NCBI GenBank assembly: GCA_016808115.1
Contig: JAEQBH010000997.1
Location: forward strand, 1-64,000
DNA from: Tetrastigma voinierianum
Taxonomy: Eukaryota > Streptophyta > Magnoliopsida > Vitales > Vitaceae
Direction: 5' to 3'
DNA length: 64,000 bases
The translations under genes and the position numbers were made by a program. Each line of letters opens with the position of its first letter. Positions within the stretch are counted from its first letter, which is position 1. Below are positions 58,451 to 64,000 of this stretch, piece by piece. The notes below the pieces were generated by a model that had not been told where the DNA came from, ran no database searches, and was given only the letters and a program-made list of their open reading frames with translations.

Positions 58451-60167
58451 CCTATCTATTCACGATGGTTTTAAGAGAAGGCATACACAATTATATATGA
58501 TTTAGAGACATTTTACGAAGGTCTAACCTCATTCATATTATTTTCAAGTCAATTCTTATAATTTGTAATTTCTTCATGCATATCAACATGTTCAAGTCAT
58601 ATTACTATCATGCATTAACAATATTATTTTCCAAAGAGGCCAAATTATTTTCTTAAATGCGTATCAGCATTTTCAAGTCCTTAACTATCATGCATTCTGA
58701 TCACATTTTAGCAAAGAAGATTAATTATGGGAAATATTCTTTTCCACCTATAAACATATTTTTACCTTCACTTGCACAATTTTATGAGACAATAGTTATA
58801 TTTGCCAAAACTTCTTTCAAAAAAATTTGTAATTATGAGTTTATTTTGGTAGGTGGAATCATCATTTGGATCTTTATAGCAACTTGTAGCGAAATACGGG
58901 AGACCTACCAAGTTAAGAAATCAAAATTTGTATCTTCACTTCAGTCTAAAAAACAGGAGGCTTAGGGTCAAAATTGCTTCTCAGTACCTTCTATATTTTT
59001 TTAGGTCTACCTCTTAGGGTTCTTCCCCAACTAGAACCATCCAATTTGGAGGTCAGGAGGCCATGTTATGGCCAATATAAGAAAACAGGTTCTGGGGAAA
59101 TTTTGACAGCACTTCCCCTATAATTCTATCATATCCATTTTACACCAAATGGTCCTTAGTAAAGGACACTCCCAACACAATTTTGCAATACTTTCTTCAT
59201 GAAAGCTGTTCTCCCAGTAGTCTAAATTACATAAAAATTTGAATCACTGCATTTGGATTAACCTATCCCAAGATATGACTCAAACACTCAAGGATGGTCT
59301 GAACGAACCTTAACTGATTGAAAACATAGCTCTACTTTGATGAATTTTTGGGTATAATGGGTTCCAAATTCGAATACACTTTCTTCATGGAAGTTATTAT
59401 ACAAGAACTCTAGTTTACCCAAAAATTAAAATCACTCAATTTGGATGAGTAAAACTCAACTTATGGCCCAAACACTCGAAATACCCCATTTCAAGACGAA
59501 CACCTGACTTCAACCCCAATTTTAGAGGTCTTACAGTCACCTTTTGGTTCATATTTCTTCTAGATAATTCAAGATATGGGTCTTGTGTCTCATCCCAACC
59601 TAGAATCACTCAATTTAGAGGTCTAATGGCCAAGTTATGGCTAGACAAAGAGCAAGGGTCTAAAGAAAAAAAAACGGAGAACCTCCCAAACCATATGACC
59701 TAAACTCATTTTCACACAAACTCCTCCATCGAAAGTCCAAAACAAAGCAAACACAACAACTTACAAAAAAATAGAAGAGGAAGTCCCAAACCTTGGCAAA
59801 CTTCAAATCAAAAATATACCTGCCCATATATATGGAGGAAGTTAGGATTTTCCTAACCTTGATTCTTCTTCTTCACTTCTTCTTCACTTCTTCTTCCTTT
59901 CTTCTTCACTTTACTTGAACAAGTGGAACCTTGAAATGGAGAACAAGCACACAAAAAAAAAAATGGCCTTCTTCTCCTCCAGCCCGGATACCACAGCTCT
60001 CACTTTGCCCGAAAATGAAATCCTCCCTCATTGAAAATGAGTTTTTGGTTTATCTCATTTTATAAGTTCGTGTTTAGCAAAAATCTCATTTTTGGCTTAA
60101 GTTTTCCCCCTTTTCTATTTAGTTCTTAATGTTCATTCTATTTGCAAGTCCCTTATCATTATTCCAT

Positions 60168-61650
60168 AATGATGAGTATACTTTTTACTCATTTTATCAA
60201 TATATTTTGCTTATATTTTTATTAGTTTTATTATATAAATAAGTGATCTAATGCCTGATGATCAATTTGTGATTGGGTCAACCATGAGCGATATGGAGCA
60301 AAAACAAAGAGATAAAGCCAAAAATCAAACAAATTACACATACAACGATGATTCACGTGACAGTGTTTCAGCTTCAGATGATCCCAAATGGCTACGCAAT
60401 GTTTATATGGATGGATAGGAGACTTCTTAGGCTTTCCAAAGAGACCTTATTCAATCCATTTGGACTTTAAATGACGAAGTTATGACTCTTGGTAGTTTAA
60501 GGAAGAAGAGAAGAAAGCTCAAAAGTGACCAGTTGGAGAATTTTGTAACTTAGGTCTTTATCATATTTTCTAAAGTGTTCTTTCTGACCATATATATATT
60601 CTACACTCTCTAAGCTTTCCAACAAGTCTAAGATCACCCAAATCGAAGTTTGAATGACAAAGTTGTGGCCTTACGGTTGGTCTGAAAATGGGAAAGTTGG
60701 AAACAACGTGTGACGTTAAACGAGGCTAACGGAAGCAGCATCTCGACTATCGCGGTGCCAAACGATGTCAGGACATTAAGGGTTGGTTTTGGGTCAATTT
60801 TCAGCCCATTTTGGGCAGGGTGAGGTTTAAAGCTCGAAACCGAGGAGACAAAGGGAGGCGGCTAGGGCTCGGAGACGGGGACTTTGTCCACACTTTGGGA
60901 CCAAGGAAGAGGTTATGAGCTGTTTTTGAAGATTTGGGAGAAGATCATGAGAATTTTGGAAGAAAATCCGATAATCACAATCATTTTGATCATTAGAGTT
61001 TCTTCTTTCTATTTTCTCATGTTTTGTCATAAATTTATGATGTATCAAACCTCTATTATGTTCTAACTTTGTAGTATAGGGTTTTGGTTGATTTTGGACA
61101 TGAATCTTATATTTATTCTTCAATTTTCCTTTTTCTATTGTTTCTCTATGATTTTCTATCTATTGATTCATGCTTGGTTCTATTTACATATTGATTTCTA
61201 GCTAATCTCAATATGGTGAGTTGTTCTTTGCAAGATTTGAGAAAGGGGTAAAATAAGCCCAACATAGATAAGATCAACTAATTAAGCAGTAGTGTAAAAG
61301 TGCTCGGTAATTAGGAGGCATGTGAGATTCTTGGATCTTAAAGCATCTCTAATGCTTGGGGTTAAGCTGAGAAGCAAAAGACCTAGTGTTAGTTGGTATA
61401 TCCGACCTCTAGGTATATTCGCCTATCTCGCTAGTAGGGTTGATCGCATCTCTGCTTCACCCTTGGACTCTGAGACTCTTAAATGGTTAAACCTTAATCA
61501 CCACATTCGGAACCGGGAGATCTCTACTCTCTGATTGACCAGTGTCCTCTACTGGACACTCTTTGTCTCTCGATCTTAGATTCTGAACCAAAGTTGGTGT
61601 TATTGAAACACCACCATGAGTAATTAACAAGAAATAGAGCAAGTCGATGC
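60168..61650 (+). mobile_element. LTR-like segment, plus orientation, right end unresolved
   Basis: A start TGATGAGTATACTTTTTACTCATT lies after sequence of the Tekay-like LTR and forms a hairpin like the LTR at 51226. From 60840 it reads like the leader and U5 part of an Athila/Tat LTR in plus sense. No primer-binding site or duplication was found. The border to the minus-strand LTR on the right is somewhere near 61560-61680. Confidence 0.42.
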
Positions 61651-62244
61651 TCGAGATCTATAGATATCTTGAATAAAGAAATTTTGAATTAAAACTAATC
61701 CATATAAATAACAAGGTACGAAAAACCCAGAAACAGTTAGAACATGTTTGATCATTCTGATTATTTGGTTTTAATCCGTATGAGTTCGAGAAGAAAATAA
61801 GTCTGAGGATTACCGCGATCTCTCTCGAATCTTCCTGTGTCATCTTCTCCATCTCGTATCCCGTTCCTCATCCCCTTTCCTTTTTTTGTTCTTTTTGTTA
61901 TATCTCAAAAATTCTTGTTGGGAGAGTCCCGACGACGTCACGATGTTAGAATGTCACGACGTTTGCTGATGTAGGCTGCACGTCATACGACCTCAACGTC
62001 ATGACGTTGGGACGTCACGATGTGAGAATGTCACGACGTTGGAACGTCGCGACGTTGAGGTTGAGCTCTCCTCCAATCTCCTTTTTCAAATCTCCACACA
62101 GCTTCCAAATGCCGCATTTTTCACCTAAAATGCACAAAAAGCCGAGTATCAAATATACGACGATAAACGCACTTATTACTAGATGAAATGAATCAAAAAA
62201 GTGATCAAACGCGGGTATATGATGAGTGTTTTGGGCACTCATCA
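61650..62244 (-). repeat. LTR (partial) of a minus-strand Athila/Tat-like element
   Basis: The start TGATGAGTGCCC at 62244 is adjacent to a polypurine tract. The LTR contains an array of ACGTCGTGACGT-type palindromes (61925-62062). Its left end is not defined and may be cut by the plus-strand LTR-like segment. Confidence 0.6.
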
Positions 62245-62262
62245 CACCCCTAAACTTAGCTT
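62245..62262 (-). other. Polypurine tract of the minus-strand element
   Basis: The minus strand reads AAGTTTAGGGGTG directly before TGATGAGT. CTCGAGGACAAGCAAG lies upstream, again like the other elements here. Confidence 0.75.
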
Positions 62263-63560
62263 CTTGCTTGTCCTCGAGCAAGAAATAGACTCATAACACT
62301 ATTACGCATGGAAATTTGACACACCAAAACGCCTACGACATGAGTGTGATATACACGACGCCAACATGGAGTAAAATAGACCAAACACATGTCAGAGCCT
62401 TTATTGTCTAAAATCCTGGGATCCTTAGAGTCATGCAACTTTCTAGGGAACGTAGCTAAGCAAGGTCGGGTTAACCAATCAACTCAACCCTCCACGTTTT
62501 CAATGAACTTTCCAATAAATTCTCATTAGTAATTGTTTCATGATCTAGAAGCTATGCCTCGAGTTCTAATTTGAACTAGAGTCCACTCACTATTCGGAAG
62601 ACTCTAACCACGGAAGATAGAGGCATCACCTCTTTGTTACATACTACCTAAGCGCATAGAAAGAGAGAATTCTAGTGCCTATAAGTTTTTAGGCGGAATT
62701 AGTTCCCATGGCGAGTTCATTGGTGACTCCCATTTAGTTGGTTAAGAACCAGGGAATTTGGTTCCCCTGGGAACTTCACCTCGAACACTCAACCAAACCT
62801 AAAGGCCCTAGAATGTTGGAATGGTCCATCCTTTGTCCCATGTAGCGGGCAGTGAAGTCAATGACTCTCAGCCAGTTGGCTCAAGGCATTAGGCTATGAA
62901 AGGCCCCTCGAAGTGTGCCCAGGATTCCGATTTGACGATCACTTATTCTATTCACACATGTCTGTTCTTTTTTTTTTTCTTTTTTTTCCATTTTTATTTG
63001 GGGCTCAATGGCAATCCTATTTTCAAAGGTGTCCCATCACTTAGGTGTTTAGAAACCCTTAATGCTCGTGGAATTCTTGTGAGCAAGGTCCGGAGCCTTG
63101 CTATACCCTAGATATCACATGTGTGTGTGTGTGAAAGATTACTTAGGAAATGGCTTCTTGAAACCCATAGGGGGTGACTAAACTAAGTCACCTTAACCTT
63201 TCTAGCACACTATTCTAGATTATATAACAACCTAAGGGTCCCTTTTCATTCTCTGCTTGATTTTTTTGAAATTTTTGTACTCAAATTAACCTCCCATTCA
63301 CGAGCGTGACATCCACTCACACACAATACCTAAAACACGCCTAAAGCATTGCAAATCTTTGCCAAAAGCGACCTAAAACAAGTGAACAAGTAAAAGCTAG
63401 AATATAAGAACAGAAATACGCACCTTAATACCACAAACACCTAAACAGAGACAAACTAAAAGCGAAACCGATAACGGGAAACGGATAAACTAAAATAGGA
63501 AACACATAAATAAACCTGAAAATACCCGATCGCACCCCCGAACAAGCGGATAATGTCTCA
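62263..63560 (-). other. 3' untranslated region of the minus-strand element
   Basis: No gene is seen in about 1.3 kb. It includes the block at 62718-62790 shared with 51663-51737, a poly-T stretch at 62970-62990, a short GT repeat at 63119-63132 and, at about 63530-63545, an upstream purine tract (TTGTTCGGGGGTGCG on the minus strand). Confidence 0.6.
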
Positions 63561-63599
63561 GTAATGTCGTAGAATAGCGAGGAGGGTGGAATGAACTTC

Positions 63600-64000
63600 A
63601 CGAGTGATGCAGTTTCATATCACTACGGTGGTGGTGGAAATTTAGCATGTGCAGGCGGAAATTTGTCTGTTGCTCTAGATGTAGACTAATAGTTCTTGAG
63701 ATGGTCGTTTGGTTTCTCATGACTATGCTCATGGCGGCCTTGAGTGCATCCATGTCTTGGTTGATGGTGACCTGATACTCCTAGGTCTCATCCCAGTACG
63801 CATCAAATCGGGTAGTGAGGTCCTGTACCTGGTCCTCTAGTGTAGTGGAATGAATGATCAGGTCCTCCTCCTGAGATGGCTGTGGTGGTGGGAGTTGGGT
63901 GGATGACTGCACGACCTCTCCTTGGGCACCTACTGGGATCCCAATCTGGCCCATGAGTACATTCTCTCAGAGTTTATCTCATGGACTTGCGAATCGTACA
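63600..64000 (-). pseudogene. C-terminal part of an envelope-position ORF, runs off window
   Basis: On the minus strand, peptides such as LEDQVQDLTTRFDAYWDE (63842-63789) and INQDMDALKAAMS (63763-63725) form a heptad-like coiled coil near the end of an ORF upstream of the 3' untranslated region. This resembles the C-terminus of the ORF between pol and the 3' LTR in Athila/Tat elements. A frame change is needed between blocks. The N-terminal part lies beyond the window. Confidence 0.45.

Larger units (their letters stand above)
52577..60167 (+). mobile_element. Tekay-like LTR, interrupted, right end unresolved
   Basis: TGTAGCGCCCACACCC at 52577 is a typical chromovirus LTR start. The sequence resumes at 57461 after the inverted insertion: TGTCACAT joins AGAAAGCGAG. 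The second part (57461-60167) has a repeat array, a CCATATATATGG TATA-like box (59824-59835) and C/T-rich leader-like DNA. No gag or pol follows, so it may be a solo LTR. Its right end is hidden at or beyond 60167, where an LTR-like sequence begins, so its duplication could not be tested. Confidence 0.55.

Noticed and set aside
59824..59835. CCATATATATGG as promoter of a host gene
   Set aside because: It lies within a Tekay-like LTR and no gene follows; if active it would be the LTR promoter.
1..64000. tRNA or rRNA genes
   Set aside because: Apart from the primer-binding sites and the SINE B box I saw no cloverleaf-like or rRNA-like sequence.

Overview
This window looks like plant (angiosperm) nuclear heterochromatin. 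I see no intact host gene. Almost all of it is decayed, nested transposable elements: Ty3/gypsy LTR retrotransposons of Athila/Tat-like and chromovirus (Tekay/Del-like) type, a MuDR-like DNA transposon whose gene also carries a plant mobile domain, a CACTA (En/Spm) transposon, an endogenous pararetrovirus fragment, and SINE- and LINE-like retroposons. Species cannot be read from the sequence.

Layout. (1) 1-13958: one Athila-like element on the plus strand. Its 5' LTR is cut by the window start; gag, protease, RT, RNase H and integrase are recognisable but frameshifted; an envelope-position ORF remnant follows, then the 3' LTR. (2) 13959-14702: the 3' end and LTR of a GC-rich gypsy element. 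(3) About 14700-48640: one large MuDR-like element (MULE) with terminal inverted repeats of about 0.9 kb. Its left arm is continuous (14700-15628). Its right arm is split into four pieces by later insertions. The interior holds a pararetrovirus fragment (about 16640-19315, minus strand) and the transposase-plus-mobile-domain gene (about 20400-25093).

The insertions that split the right arm of the MULE are a solo LTR (25303-37373, 5-bp duplication ATATT), itself split by a 9.6-kb CACTA element (26036-35659, 3-bp duplication AAA); a second solo LTR (37952-40005, duplication ATATA); and an 8-kb block (40116-48263, 9-bp duplication TATAATTTA) holding a degenerate Tekay-like element and a SINE-like tail. 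Removing them restores a continuous inverted repeat that aligns with 14700-15628.

(4) 48640-64000: a possible CACTA end, a TA microsatellite, a 5'-truncated LINE-like retroposon with a 17-bp duplication, the 3' end of a minus-strand gypsy element (LTR 49874-51226), then a Tekay-like LTR (from 52577) that contains a very odd insertion at 52625-57455. There, two LTRs of one family point outward with both U3 ends outermost, with gag and part of protease between them, and the whole is bounded by a 5-bp duplication, CACAT. After that come the rest of the Tekay-like LTR (to about 60167), a plus-strand LTR-like segment, and the 3' end of another minus-strand Athila/Tat-like element that runs off the window.

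The most noteworthy observations are the two-U3-ended LTR insertion, the clean nested stratigraphy inside the MULE, the MULE/mobile-domain gene, and features shared by the Athila/Tat-like elements: upstream purine tracts, terminal U3 hairpins, and CpG palindrome arrays in the LTRs.
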